A DNA stretch of 64,000 nucleotides, from contig NZ_JAQMYP010000017.1 in NCBI RefSeq assembly GCF_028369295.1, positions 104,904-168,903 of the forward strand, read 5' to 3'. Positions 15,025 through 23,765 of the stretch are shown piece after piece. The translations under genes were made by a program, and so were the position numbers. How positions within the stretch are numbered: position 1 is the stretch's first letter; every line of letters begins with the position of its first letter. The DNA comes from Streptomyces sp. HD. GTDB taxonomy: Bacteria > Actinomycetota > Actinomycetes > Streptomycetales > Streptomycetaceae. Below the pieces are notes generated by a model. The model did no database searches, had not been told where the DNA came from, and saw nothing but the letters and a program-made list of their open reading frames with translations.

Positions 15025-16413
15025 ATGAAGGCACACGACGGCATGTACATCGACGGCGCGTGGCGCCCCGCCGCGGGCGGCGACGTGATCGAGGTGGTGA
15101 ACCCGGTCGACGAGCAGGTCATCGGCCGGGTCCCGGCCGGCACCGCCGCCGACGTCGACACCGCCGTACGCGCCGCCCGAGCCGCCCTCCCGGGCTGGGC
15201 CGCGACCCCGCCCGCCGAGCGGGCCGCGCTGCTCACCGCCCTGCGCCACATCCTCGACGCGCGCAAGGACGAGATCGCCGAGACGGTCACCGCCGAACTC
15301 GGCTCGCCGCTGAAGTTCTCGCAGGCGGTCCACGCGGGCGTGCCGATCGCCGTCGCGGGCTCGTACGCCGAGCTCGCGGCGACGTACGCCTTCGAGGAGA
15401 AGGTCGGCAACTCGACCGTGTACCACGAGCCCATCGGTGTGGTCGGTGCGATCACGCCCTGGAACTACCCGCTCCACCAGATCGTCGCCAAGGCCGCCCC
15501 GGCGCTGGCCGCCGGGTGCACGGTCGTACTGAAGCCCGCCGAGGACACCCCGCTGGTCGCCCAGCTGTTCGCCGAGGCGGTGCACGAGGCCGGTGTCCCC
15601 GCGGGCGTCTTCAACCTGGTCACCGGCCTCGGCCCGGTCGCCGGCCAGGCGCTCGCCGAGCACCCCGGCGTGGACCTGGTCTCCTTCACCGGCTCCACGG
15701 CCGTCGGCCGGCAGATCGCCGCGGTGGCCGGGGCGGCGATCAAGAAGGTCGCCCTGGAACTCGGCGGCAAGTCCGCCAACGTCATCCTGCCCAGCGCCGA
15801 CCTGGCCAAGGCGGTCAACGTCGGCGTCGCCAACGTCATGTCCAACTCCGGCCAGACGTGCAGCGCCTGGACGCGGATGCTGGTGCACCGGGACCAGTAC
15901 GACGAGGCCGTCGAGCTGGCCGCGGCCGCCGCCGCGAAGTACGGCGAGCGCATCGGCCCGGTGGTGAACGCCAAGCAGCAGGCACGGGTGCGCGGCTACA
16001 TCGAGAAGGGCGTCGCCGAGGGGGCGCGGCTGGTCGCGGGCGGCCCCGAGGCGCCGGCCGAGCGGGGCTGCTTCGTCGCGCCGACCGTCTTCGCCGATGT
16101 GACGCCCGAGATGACCATCGCGCAGGAGGAGATCTTCGGCCCCGTCCTGTCGATCCTGAAGTACGAGGACGAGGCGGACGCCCTGCGCATCGCCAACGGC
16201 ACGGTCTACGGCCTCGCGGGCGCCGTCTGGGCGGGGGAGGAGGCGGAGGCGGTGGCCTTCGCGCGCCGGATGGACACCGGGCAGGTCGACATCAACGGCG
16301 GCCGCTTCAACCCGCTCGCCCCCTTCGGCGGTTACAAGCAGTCGGGCGTCGGACGCGAACTCGGCGCGCACGGCCTGACCGAGTACCTCCAGACCAAGTC
16401 CCTCCAGTTCTGA
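15025..16413 (+). CDS. NAD(P)-dependent aldehyde dehydrogenase
   Basis: A 462-residue cytosolic ALDH that oxidises an aldehyde to the acid. It shows the Rossmann NAD motif FTGSTAVGRQ, the general-base Glu in VALELGGKSAN and the catalytic Cys in NSGQTCSAWTR. The C-terminal EEIFGPVLSI and PFGGYKQSGVGRE are as in the family. Length is normal. The ATG at 15025 follows gggaggaag (15012-15020), a strong ribosome binding site, and is preferred to a GTG at 14998. A zinc alcohol dehydrogenase follows 23 bases later, so the operon should take an alcohol through the aldehyde to the acid. Specific substrate unknown; likely TetR control through 14965-14983. Confidence 0.92.
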   Translation: MKAHDGMYIDGAWRPAAGGDVIEVVNPVDEQVIGRVPAGTAADVDTAVRAARAALPGWAATPPAERAALLTALRHILDARKDEIAETVTAELGSPLKFSQAVHAGVPIAVAGSYAELAATYAFEEKVGNSTVYHEPIGVVGAITPWNYPLHQIVAKAAPALAAGCTVVLKPAEDTPLVAQLFAEAVHEAGVPAGVFNLVTGLGPVAGQALAEHPGVDLVSFTGSTAVGRQIAAVAGAAIKKVALELGGKSANVILPSADLAKAVNVGVANVMSNSGQTCSAWTRMLVHRDQYDEAVELAAAAAAKYGERIGPVVNAKQQARVRGYIEKGVAEGARLVAGGPEAPAERGCFVAPTVFADVTPEMTIAQEEIFGPVLSILKYEDEADALRIANGTVYGLAGAVWAGEEAEAVAFARRMDTGQVDINGGRFNPLAPFGGYKQSGVGRELGAHGLTEYLQTKSLQF

Positions 16414-16436
16414 GCCCGTTCAAGGGAGCGCCTTCC

Positions 16437-17519
16437 ATGGCCGTCCGTGCCGCCGTCCTGCCCGCCGTCGGTGCCCCGCTGGAGGTCACCGAGATCGAAC
16501 TGCCCGACCCCGGCCCCGGCCAGGTCCGGGTCCGTCTGGCCGCCGCCGGGGTGTGCCACTCCGACCTGTCGCTGTCCAACGGCACCATGCGTGTCCCCGT
16601 GCCCGCCGTCCTCGGCCATGAGGGCGCCGGCACGGTCGTCGCCGTCGGCGAGGGCGTCACCCATGTCGCGCCCGGCACCCATGTGGTCCTCAACTGGGCG
16701 CCGTCCTGCGGCAGTTGCCATGCCTGCGGGCTCGGAGAGGTCTGGCTGTGCGCCAATGCGCTCAACGGCGCCGCCGATGTCTACGCCCGCACCGCGGACG
16801 GCACCGACCTGCACCCCGGCCTGAACGTCGCCGCGTTCGCCGAGGAGACCGTCGTCTCGGCCGACTGCGTCCTGCCCCTCCCGGACGGCATCCCGCTCAC
16901 CGACGCCGCCCTGCTGGGCTGCGCCGTCCTCACCGGCTACGGCGCCGTGCACCACTCGGCGCGGGTCCGGCAGGGGGAGACCGTCGCGGTGTTCGGTGTC
17001 GGCGGCGTGGGGCTGGCCGCCCTCCAGTCGGCCCGGATCGCGGGCGCGGCGAAGATCGTCGCGGTCGACGTCTCCCCGGAGAAGGAGGAGCTGGCACGGG
17101 CGGCGGGCGCCACCGACTACGTGATCGCCTCCGAGAACACGGCCCGCGAGATCCGCGGCCTCACGGGCAAGCAGGGCGTGGACGTCGCCGTCGAGTGCGT
17201 GGGCCGCGCGACCACGATCCGCACCGCCTGGGACTCCACCCGCCGCGGCGGCCGCACCACGGTCGTCGGCATCGGCGGCAAGGACCAGCAGGTCACCTTC
17301 AACGCCCTGGAGATCTTCCACTGGGGCCGCACCCTCTCCGGCTGCGTCTACGGCAACTCCGACCCGGCGCGGGACGTGCCGGTGCTGGCCGAGCACGTGC
17401 GGGCGGGCCGCCTGGACCTGGGCGCGCTGGTGACGGAACGGATCGCGCTGGACGGCATCCCGGCGGCGTTCGAGAACATGCTGGCGGGCAAGGGCGGCAG
17501 GGCGCTGGTGGTGTTCTAG
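16437..17519 (+). CDS. Zinc-dependent alcohol dehydrogenase (MDR family)
   Basis: A 360-residue medium-chain dehydrogenase. The catalytic zinc site is seen in GVCHSDLSLSNG and LGHEGAGTVV. The structural zinc loop is represented by CGSCHACGLGEVWLC, and the NAD fold by VFGVGGVGLAAL. The glutamate after the nucleotide fold and the long loop after the structural zinc suggest the class III/mycothiol-like or NDMA-type group. The exact subclass is uncertain. It lies 23 bases after the aldehyde dehydrogenase and is co-transcribed with it. Confidence 0.9.
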   Translation: MAVRAAVLPAVGAPLEVTEIELPDPGPGQVRVRLAAAGVCHSDLSLSNGTMRVPVPAVLGHEGAGTVVAVGEGVTHVAPGTHVVLNWAPSCGSCHACGLGEVWLCANALNGAADVYARTADGTDLHPGLNVAAFAEETVVSADCVLPLPDGIPLTDAALLGCAVLTGYGAVHHSARVRQGETVAVFGVGGVGLAALQSARIAGAAKIVAVDVSPEKEELARAAGATDYVIASENTAREIRGLTGKQGVDVAVECVGRATTIRTAWDSTRRGGRTTVVGIGGKDQQVTFNALEIFHWGRTLSGCVYGNSDPARDVPVLAEHVRAGRLDLGALVTERIALDGIPAAFENMLAGKGGRALVVF

Positions 17520-17626
17520 GGCCGGTCCGCCAGGTGCCCCGGTCTCCGCGCGAGGCCGGGGCCTCAGGCATGCCTGGATCCCGCTCTCCGTGCCACGTAC
17601 AGGTAAAACTCCTGCTGCGCGACCCG

Positions 17627-17656
17627 TTGACGGGCATACCGTCCGGTCAGTACGTT
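17627..17656 (+). promoter_or_regulatory. Promoter of the MHS transporter with an embedded 18-bp TetR-type operator
   Basis: A -35 box TTGACG (17627-17632) and a -10 box TACGTT (17651-17656) are 18 bases apart. The 18-bp site ATACCGTCCGGTCAGTAC (17636-17653) fills the spacer and covers part of the -10 box, the classic position for repression. It matches the sites at 34422-34439 and 39944-39961 in the pattern ATACCGAC-YG-GTCRGTAT, suggesting a shared TetR regulator, most likely the one at 36974-37567. Confidence 0.55.
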
Positions 17657-17717
17657 CCCGGGAACCTGAGCTACCCCCCGCTCCGTCCCGTCCCCGCACC
17701 CACCGGAGTGTGCACGC

Positions 17718-19049
17718 ATGGACACGGCACCTTCCGCCCAGCCGCTCACCCCCACCGCACCCGTCGTCGGCAACCGCCGCCGCGTCGCCACCGCCGCCGC
17801 TCTCGCGTCGGCCGTGGAGTGGTACGACTACTTCGTCTTCGGTATCGCCGCAGCCCTCGTGCTGGGCGACCTGTACTTCCCGGCCGGTAACCCCACCGCC
17901 GGAGTGCTCGCCTCCTTCGCCACCTTCGCCGTCGGCTTCCTCGCCCGCCCCCTCGGCGGCGTCGTCGCCGGCCAGCTCGGCGACAAGCGCGGCCGCAAGC
18001 CGATGCTGGTCCTCGCGCTCACCCTCATGGGCCTTGCCACCACCGGCATCGGCCTGCTCCCGACGTACGACACGATCGGGGTCGCCGCCCCGATCCTGCT
18101 GGTAGTCCTCCGCGTGCTGCAGGGCATCGCCGTCGGCGCCCAGTGGGGCGGCGCGATGCTGATGGCCACCGAGTACGCCCCCGAGGGCAAGCGCGGTGTC
18201 TACGGCAGCTTCGTCCAGCTCGGTGTTCCCATCGGCGTGGTCACCGCCAACACGGTGTTCCTGCTGGCGGGAGCGTTCACGTCGGACGCGGAGTTCGCGG
18301 CCTGGGCCTGGCGCGTGCCGTTCCTCGTCGGTCTGCTGGTCCTCGTGCTCGCCTGGTACATCCACACGCGGGTCGAGGAGACCCCCGAATTCCGGGAGGC
18401 GGAGAAGAAGCTGGCCGAGCAGGAGAAGAGCGAGCAGTCCTCACCGCTGCGCACCATCCTGCGGGGCCACCTCGGCACGGTGCTCCTCGCCGGCGGCTCC
18501 TTCGCCGTGAACACCGCGACCTTCTACATCATCATCACCGGCGTGCTCGACTACACGACCCGCGAGCTCGGCATGAAGAAGAGCGCCGTCCTCATGGTCT
18601 CGCTGTGCATCAGCCTCACCCAGCTGGTGCTGATCCCGGCCGCCGCCGCGCTCTCCGACAAGGTCGGCCGCATCCGTGTCTACGCGATCGGCGCGGCCGG
18701 CATCGCCCTGTGGGCCGTACCGCTGTTCCTGCTGATCGACACCGGCTCACTGCTGTGGCTCGCGGTCGGCACCTTCGTCGCCAGCTGCTTCCTCAGCATC
18801 ATGTACGGCCCCCAGGCGGCCCTGTTCGCCGAGCTGTTCACGCCTGAGATGCGCTACACCGGTGCCTCTCTCGGATACCAGATCGCGGCCGTGCTCGGCG
18901 GTGGCCTCGCCCCGTTCATCATGGTGCTGCTGCTGGAGGCCACGGGCACCTCGATGGCGGTCTCCGGCTACATCATCGGCCTCTCGGTGATCGCCCTGCT
19001 GTCCATCAAGGTCCTTGCGGACAGGGCGCGTTCAGGCGATTCACGCTGA
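17718..19049 (+). CDS. MFS transporter, metabolite:H+ symporter (MHS) family
   Basis: A 443-residue membrane protein with 12 predicted helices. MHS hallmarks are SAVEWYDYFVFGIAAAL at the first helix, the cytoplasmic loop GQLGDKRGRKPMLV and RVLQGIAVGAQWGGAMLMATE. Family members (shikimate, alpha-ketoglutarate, citrate, proline/betaine) import small organic acids with protons. The ATG at 17718 is the first start in a well-conserved N terminus. Its stop overlaps the stop of the EamA gene on the other strand by 9 bases. The operator in its promoter ties it to the SDR/ligase and kinase/ACAD operons at 34-40 kb, so an organic acid substrate of that pathway is a reasonable guess. Confidence 0.9.
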   Translation: MDTAPSAQPLTPTAPVVGNRRRVATAAALASAVEWYDYFVFGIAAALVLGDLYFPAGNPTAGVLASFATFAVGFLARPLGGVVAGQLGDKRGRKPMLVLALTLMGLATTGIGLLPTYDTIGVAAPILLVVLRVLQGIAVGAQWGGAMLMATEYAPEGKRGVYGSFVQLGVPIGVVTANTVFLLAGAFTSDAEFAAWAWRVPFLVGLLVLVLAWYIHTRVEETPEFREAEKKLAEQEKSEQSSPLRTILRGHLGTVLLAGGSFAVNTATFYIIITGVLDYTTRELGMKKSAVLMVSLCISLTQLVLIPAAAALSDKVGRIRVYAIGAAGIALWAVPLFLLIDTGSLLWLAVGTFVASCFLSIMYGPQAALFAELFTPEMRYTGASLGYQIAAVLGGGLAPFIMVLLLEATGTSMAVSGYIIGLSVIALLSIKVLADRARSGDSR

Positions 19050-19982
19050 TTCGCGGGTCTGCTCGGGTTGCGGCGCCGCCGCCACGACCCGAGCGGACCG
19101 GGTCCGGGACCGCGACACCGCGACTCCCGCGAGACACAGCGCCCCGCCGGCCAGCGTGAGCAGCCCCGGCACCTCGCCCAGCGCCAGCCAGGACATCAGC
19201 ACGACCAGCGCGGGCACCGCGTAGGTGGTCGCGCCCATACGGCTGGCCGTCGTACGGGCCAGGGCGTACGCCCAGGTCGTGAAGGCGAGCGCCAGCGAGA
19301 AGACGCCGAGATAGACCAGGTTGAGGGTCGCGGAGAGGGAGGCGTCGGCCGCGTCGTCGATGAGCTGCCCGCCGAAGGGCAGGCAGAGGACCGCGCCGAC
19401 CAGACACCCGTACGTCGTCACCTGGAGCGGGCTCGCATGCCCCAGCGCCGGCTTCTGTGCCACCACGCCGCCCGCGTAGCCGACCGCGGCGAGCAGGCAC
19501 AGCACCACTCCGAGCACCGAGGATCCCCCCTCGCCCGACATCGACAGCCCCACGGTCACCGCGCCGGCGAACGACACCGCCATGCCCGCCAGGAGCCGCG
19601 GCGGCATCGGGTCCCCGAGCAGCCGGGCGCCCAGCAGCGCGATGAGGATGGGCCCGATGTTCACGACGAGAGCCGCCGTACCGGCGTCCACCTGCTGCTC
19701 GCCCCAGTTCAGCACGACGCTGTAGAAGCCGAACCACAACAGGCCCGATATCGCGATCCCGGGCCAGGCCGCCCGAGGAGGCAGCCCCTCCCGACGGACC
19801 AGGCAGATCAGCCCCAGCACCACGGCACCCACGAGCAACCTCCCCAGCGCCAGCGCGCCGGGTGAGTACTCGGCCCCGGCACTGCGGATGGAGACGAAGG
19901 CGGAGGCCCACAGCACGACGGTGACGGTGGCCGCGCCGGTGGCTAGCAGGTCGGTACGGCGGGCAGGGGAGGCGTTCATCAT
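19041..19982 (-). CDS. EamA-family (DMT) transporter
   Basis: A 313-residue membrane protein with ten helices in two EamA repeats. The first repeat opens VLWASAFVSIRSAG and the second AVGYAGGVVAQKPAL; the loop motif ALARTTASRMGATTY near the end is typical. These proteins export metabolites or amino acids. It lies 82 bases downstream of an ArsR-type regulator on the same strand, a common pairing in which the regulator controls the exporter. The two proteins probably share one transcript starting before 20775. Confidence 0.88.
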   Translation of the reverse strand: MMNASPARRTDLLATGAATVTVVLWASAFVSIRSAGAEYSPGALALGRLLVGAVVLGLICLVRREGLPPRAAWPGIAISGLLWFGFYSVVLNWGEQQVDAGTAALVVNIGPILIALLGARLLGDPMPPRLLAGMAVSFAGAVTVGLSMSGEGGSSVLGVVLCLLAAVGYAGGVVAQKPALGHASPLQVTTYGCLVGAVLCLPFGGQLIDDAADASLSATLNLVYLGVFSLALAFTTWAYALARTTASRMGATTYAVPALVVLMSWLALGEVPGLLTLAGGALCLAGVAVSRSRTRSARVVAAAPQPEQTRESA

Positions 19983-20064
19983 GCTCCAGAGGCTAGGAAA
20001 GCAACGATTCGAAAGCTCGCGGATTTCGGACGGGAGGGCTGCTCGCGGTGCGCCCGGCCGGACG

Positions 20065-20775
20065 TCAGTGCAGCGTGGCCGCGTCGATGCCCAACAGCTC
20101 GGACAGAGCCTTCTCGCCCGGCGCCGTCACCTTCACGGCGCGCTCCGAACCGATCCGTACGCACCACCCCGCGTCCAGCGCATGCCGGCACAGGGCCGCA
20201 CCCGCGACACCGGCGAGATGCGGTCGACGCTCGGTCCAGTCCAGGCAGGCGCGAGCCAGTGGGCGCCGACCGGTGCGGTCGAGCCGGATCCCGGCGGAGT
20301 CGAACCAGCCGAGCCCCGCGTCCGTCAGCGCGAACCCGGTGTCCTGGACCAGCAGACCTCGTTCCGTCAGCGCGTCTGTGACCGTGATGCCGAGCCGCCC
20401 GGCGAGATGGTCGTAGCAGGTGCGCCCGCGGGCCATCGCCGACCCGGCGCTGGACTCCCGCAGATTCCGCGGCCGCCTGGCCGTCCCCGGCGTCACCTGG
20501 GCGGCCAGGTCCTCCACCAGCTGGGCGACCCGCGCGTCGGCCAGCCGTACGTACCGGTGCCGCCCCTGCCGCTCCTCGGTGAGCAGCCCGCCCGTGACGA
20601 GCTTGCCCAGGTGCTCGCTCAGCGTGGACGCGGCCACCCCGGCATGCCGTGCCAGCTCACCGGCGGTCCATGCCCGCCCGTCGAGCAGCGCCAGCAGACA
20701 CGCGGCCCGCGTCTCGTCGGCGATCAGCGCGGCGAGCCGGGCGAGGTGCGGTGCCTGGGGGTCCTTGGTGGCCAT
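20065..20775 (-). CDS. ArsR/SmtB-family transcriptional regulator
   Basis: A 236-residue regulator. The winged helix is at residues 8-90 (IADETRAACLLALLDGRAWT, then GVAASTLSEHLGKLVTGGLL and a wing ERQGRHRYVRLAD). A second, about 120-residue C-terminal domain with DAGLGWFDSAGI and CLDWTERRPHLAG is typical of the long ArsR type found with EamA exporters. No CxC metal site is present, so it probably senses an organic ligand. ATG 20775 with GGAG upstream is preferred over an extended in-frame start near 20925, because the extra residues would fall in the repeat element. Confidence 0.85.
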   Translation of the reverse strand: MATKDPQAPHLARLAALIADETRAACLLALLDGRAWTAGELARHAGVAASTLSEHLGKLVTGGLLTEERQGRHRYVRLADARVAQLVEDLAAQVTPGTARRPRNLRESSAGSAMARGRTCYDHLAGRLGITVTDALTERGLLVQDTGFALTDAGLGWFDSAGIRLDRTGRRPLARACLDWTERRPHLAGVAGAALCRHALDAGWCVRIGSERAVKVTAPGEKALSELLGIDAATLH

Positions 20776-20866
20776 GCGCTCCAGAATGCGGCACGAACAC
20801 TTCGGCGCCCACCGAAAGGTGAGGTGACTGGGGGAGCCGAGCGAGGGAAGCGACGGTTCGGCAGCA

Positions 20867-20925
20867 CCCCAGGGGGCGCGGGGAACTGCGCGGCAAGCCA
20901 CGAAGCCGCCGCACACGTACGACAA
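20867..20925. repeat. Dispersed Streptomyces intergenic repeat, copy 2
   Basis: The core gggggcgcggggaactgcgc is followed by ggcaagccacgaagccgcc, the same family as 2645-2712 but with a different right half. It lies between the stop of the TetR gene (20938) and the start of the ArsR gene (20775). Confidence 0.7.
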
Positions 20926-20937
20926 CCCATCGCGGCA

Positions 20938-21588
20938 CTACCCATCGCGTCCGACCTGCTCGTACTGCCGGGCCAGCCCGTCCAGCAGGGCAGCGAGACC
21001 CGTCTCGAAGGCCCGCTCGTCGATCTTCTCCTGCTGGTCGGCGAGGAGGTGGGCCTGCCCGAGGTGCGGGTAGTCGGCGGGGTCGTACGCGCTCGCGTCG
21101 TCCACGAAACCTCCGGCGAACGAGCCGAGCGCCGAGCCCATGATGAAGTACCGCATCAGCGCGCCGATGGACGTGGCCTGCGCCGGCGGCCAGCCCGCCT
21201 GGACCATCGCGCCGTAGACGGCGTCGGCGAGGCGCAGCGCGGCCGGGCGGCGGCCGGGGCCGCGGGCGAGTACCGGGACGATGTTCGGGTGGTCGCGCAG
21301 GGCGGCCCGGTAGGAGACGGCCCAGTCGTGCAGGGCGGTGCGCCAGCCCCGGCCGTCCTCGAACATCGACAGGTCGACCTGGGCGCTGACCGAGTCGGCG
21401 ACCGCCTCCAGGATCTCGTCCATGGTGCGGAAGTGGTTGTAGAGGGACGGCCCGCTCACGCCGAGTTCGCCGGCGAGGCGGCGCGTGGAGACGGCCGACA
21501 GGCCCTCCGCGTCCACGAGTTCGCGAGCCGTCTCGACGATCCGGTCGTAGTTGAGGAGGGGCTTGCGCGGTCGGGCCATGGCGCACAT
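20938..21588 (-). CDS. TetR-family regulator, divergent from an acyl-CoA dehydrogenase
   Basis: A 216-residue TetR protein. The DNA-binding domain is at residues about 14-60: IVETARELVDAEGLSAVSTR, then GELGVSGPSLYNHFRTMDEI. The C-terminal domain (ALRDHPNIVPVLARGPGRRP) is the TetR_C_1-like type. Two starts are possible, ATG 21588 or ATG 21579; neither has a strong ribosome binding site. The operator AAACTA-N7-TAATTT (21606-21624) lies 18 bases upstream, between this gene and the divergent dehydrogenase, giving autoregulation plus control of that gene and probably of the operon at 15.0 kb. The ligand is likely an acyl-CoA or related compound, by context. Confidence 0.88.
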   Translation of the reverse strand: MCAMARPRKPLLNYDRIVETARELVDAEGLSAVSTRRLAGELGVSGPSLYNHFRTMDEILEAVADSVSAQVDLSMFEDGRGWRTALHDWAVSYRAALRDHPNIVPVLARGPGRRPAALRLADAVYGAMVQAGWPPAQATSIGALMRYFIMGSALGSFAGGFVDDASAYDPADYPHLGQAHLLADQQEKIDERAFETGLAALLDGLARQYEQVGRDG

Positions 21589-21605
21589 AGTAGAGCTGCC
21601 GAAAC

Positions 21606-21624
21606 AAACTAGCAGTGCTAATTT
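21606..21624. promoter_or_regulatory. TetR-type operator AAACTA-N7-TAATTT
   Basis: Arms 21606-21611 and 21619-21624 match in 5 of 6 positions, and the inner bases extend the symmetry (CTAGCAGTGCTAA). The site lies between divergent TetR (start 21588) and acyl-CoA dehydrogenase (start 21696). It is almost the same sequence as 14965-14983. Confidence 0.65.
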
Positions 21625-21695
21625 AAATGTACGGCTTTCAATGTACGGCCGTCGAAGTGCGTTCTCGAAGACCGTTCTCTGTGGGGTGACTCGGC

Positions 21696-22847
21696 ATGAA
21701 CCTGGAGCTCAGCGAGGAACAGACCGCCGTCCGGCGGCTGGCCGGGGACTTCGTGGAGCGGGAGATCGCCCCGAACGTCATCGCGTGGGACCGGGCCGAG
21801 GAAGTGGACCGTTCGATCGTGAAGAAGCTCGGCGAGGTCGGCTTCCTGGGCCTGACGATCGACGAGGAGTACGGCGGCTCGGGCGGCGACCACCTGGCGT
21901 ACTGCCTGGTCACGGAGGAGCTGGGCCGGGGCGACTCCTCGGTGCGCGGCATCGTGTCGGTCTCCCTGGGGCTGGTGGCCAAGACCATCTCCGCCTGGGG
22001 GAGCGAGGAGCAGAGGCGCCGCTGGCTGCCGGGGCTCACCGCGGGCGAACTGGTCGGCTGTTTCGGCCTCACCGAGCCGGGCACCGGCTCCGACGCGGGC
22101 CATCTCACCACCCGGGCGGTCCGGGACGGCGACGACTACGTCATCAACGGCACCAAGACGTTCATCACGAACGGCACCTGGGCCGACGTCGTGCTGCTCT
22201 TCGCCCGCTCCACGGACGCGCCCGGCCACAAGGGCGTCTCCGCCTTCCTGGTCCCCACCAGCGCCCCCGGCCTGACCCGCCGCACCATCCACGGCAAGCT
22301 CGGCCTGCGCGGCCAGGCCACCGCCGAGCTGGTCCTTCAGGACGTACGGGTGCCCGCGACGGCCATGCTGGGGGAGGAGGGCAAGGGCTTCTCGGTCGCG
22401 ATGTCGGCTCTGGCCAAGGGGCGGATGTCGGTCGCCGCGGGCTGCGTCGGCATAGCCCAGGCCGCCCTGGACGCGGCAGTCCGGTACGCCGGTGAGCGTG
22501 AGCAGTTCGGCAAGTCCATCGCCCACCATCAGCTGGTCCAGGAGCTGATCAGCGACATCGCCGTCGACGTGGACGCGGCCCGGCTGCTGACCTGGCGGGT
22601 CGCCGACCTCATCGACCGCGGGCAGCCCTTCGCCGTCGAGTCCTCCAAGGCCAAGCTCTTCGCCTCCGAGGCGGCCGTGCGCGCCGCCAACAACGCCCTT
22701 CAGGTCTTCGGCGGTTACGGCTACATCGACGAGTACCCGGCGGGCAAGCTGCTGCGCGACGCCCGCGTGATGCCCCTCTACGAGGGCACCAGCCAGATCC
22801 AGAAGCTGCTCATCGGGCGGGCGCTGACGGGGGTTTCGGCGTTCTGA
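21696..22847 (+). CDS. Acyl-CoA dehydrogenase
   Basis: A 383-residue FAD enzyme that introduces the alpha-beta double bond in acyl-CoA. Domains run in the usual order: helical N terminus, middle beta domain with CFGLTEPGTGSDAGHLTTRA and a C-terminal helical bundle. FAD contacts are in QVFGGYGYIDEYP and the catalytic Glu in LYEGTSQIQKLLIGR. Length is normal. It is monocistronic or heads a short unit with the VOC gene 21 bases downstream. Divergent TetR and the operator 21606-21624 indicate repression in the absence of substrate. Confidence 0.93.
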   Translation: MNLELSEEQTAVRRLAGDFVEREIAPNVIAWDRAEEVDRSIVKKLGEVGFLGLTIDEEYGGSGGDHLAYCLVTEELGRGDSSVRGIVSVSLGLVAKTISAWGSEEQRRRWLPGLTAGELVGCFGLTEPGTGSDAGHLTTRAVRDGDDYVINGTKTFITNGTWADVVLLFARSTDAPGHKGVSAFLVPTSAPGLTRRTIHGKLGLRGQATAELVLQDVRVPATAMLGEEGKGFSVAMSALAKGRMSVAAGCVGIAQAALDAAVRYAGEREQFGKSIAHHQLVQELISDIAVDVDAARLLTWRVADLIDRGQPFAVESSKAKLFASEAAVRAANNALQVFGGYGYIDEYPAGKLLRDARVMPLYEGTSQIQKLLIGRALTGVSAF

Positions 22848-22868
22848 GGCATCGCAGATCATGGGTGG

Positions 22869-23315
22869 ATGGTTGCCTTCTACCACGTGTGCTTCGTTGT
22901 GCAGGAGCTCGAACAAGCGATGCGGGACTTTCAGCGGTCTGCCGGTGTCGAGTGGAGCGAACCTGTGTCCGACCGGCTCGGCGAGTGGGACTACCGGATC
23001 GTCTTCACCGCCGGTGGACCGCCGTTCATCGAGCTCATCGAGGGGGCTCCCGGCAGTCCCTGGCATGCGGCGGACGGGCCCAGGTTCGACCACATCGGTT
23101 TCTGGTCGAGCGATGTCCGGGAAGGCTCGCGCCGCTTGGAAGGGGAGGGCTTCCCCTTGGACTTCTCCGGCTGTCCCCATGGCCGTCCGTTCGTATACCA
23201 CCGCCTGGACAGCATCGGCGCGCGCATAGAGCTCGTCGATGTCAGCCGCCAAGCTGCCTTCCTCAGGGGGTGGCAGCCACAGGGAGCTGCGATGCCTGCC
23301 ATCGACGAGGCTTGA
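22869..23315 (+). CDS. VOC-family (glyoxalase-fold) protein
   Basis: A 148-residue protein with the paired beta-alpha-beta-beta-beta layout of the vicinal oxygen chelate fold. It begins VAFYHVCFVVQELEQAM, with metal-ligand-like residues in FIELIEG, FDHIGFWSSDV and ARIELVD. These resemble the methylmalonyl-CoA epimerase/glyoxalase group. It starts 21 bases after the acyl-CoA dehydrogenase and may share its transcript. Codon use appears a little less GC-biased than its neighbours. Reaction not assignable. Confidence 0.75.
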   Translation: MVAFYHVCFVVQELEQAMRDFQRSAGVEWSEPVSDRLGEWDYRIVFTAGGPPFIELIEGAPGSPWHAADGPRFDHIGFWSSDVREGSRRLEGEGFPLDFSGCPHGRPFVYHRLDSIGARIELVDVSRQAAFLRGWQPQGAAMPAIDEA

Positions 23316-23375
23316 GTACCCGACTGAGTATCTCGCCGGATGTGGCCGGTGCCACAACCGTCGAACCTGTTCCCC

Positions 23376-23663
23376 ATGAGTGACACACCGGTCAAACAGC
23401 AGAGTACGGCGGCGTTCTACGGGCAGTCCGTGGCGTCCTTCGCGATCGCCATGGCCGCCACCGGCATCGGTATCTACCAGCTGAACGCCGACGCCTGGGT
23501 GCGCGGGTTCCTGGCGATCGCCGTCCTCTACCTGGTGACCTCGGCGTTCACCCTCGCCAAGGTCATCCGGGACCGCCAGGAGGCCGGACAGATCGTGAGC
23601 CGCGTGGACCAGGCGCGGCTGGAGAAACTCCTCGCGGAACACGACCCCTTCGAGAAGGTCTGA
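23376..23663 (+). CDS. YiaA/YiaB two-helix membrane protein
   Basis: A 95-residue inner membrane protein with two helices (SFAIAMAATGIGIYQLNADA and AIAVLYLVTSAFTLAKVIRD), the two-helix YiaAB domain, and a charged C-terminal tail. ATG 23376 is preferred to an upstream in-frame codon at 23340, because the family starts close to the first helix. Function of the family is unknown. Confidence 0.82.
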   Translation: MSDTPVKQQSTAAFYGQSVASFAIAMAATGIGIYQLNADAWVRGFLAIAVLYLVTSAFTLAKVIRDRQEAGQIVSRVDQARLEKLLAEHDPFEKV

Positions 23664-23701
23664 CGCACGCCGCCCCCGGCCGTCCCTCTCCGGCGGGCTC
23701 G

Positions 23702-23717
23702 CTAAGCGCTCGCTCAG
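23702..23717. promoter_or_regulatory. TetR-type operator CTAAGC-N4-GCTCAG
   Basis: Arms 23702-23707 and 23712-23717 match at 5 of 6 positions. The site sits about 50 bases before the TetR gene at 23766. The same element with perfect arms is at 24919-24934 in front of the MaoC gene, so the TetR likely regulates itself and the hydratase. Confidence 0.65.
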
Positions 23718-23765
23718 TATCGGCGGTATGGTGGTGGTTCTGTCATCGAGAGGGGCGAGTGAGCG

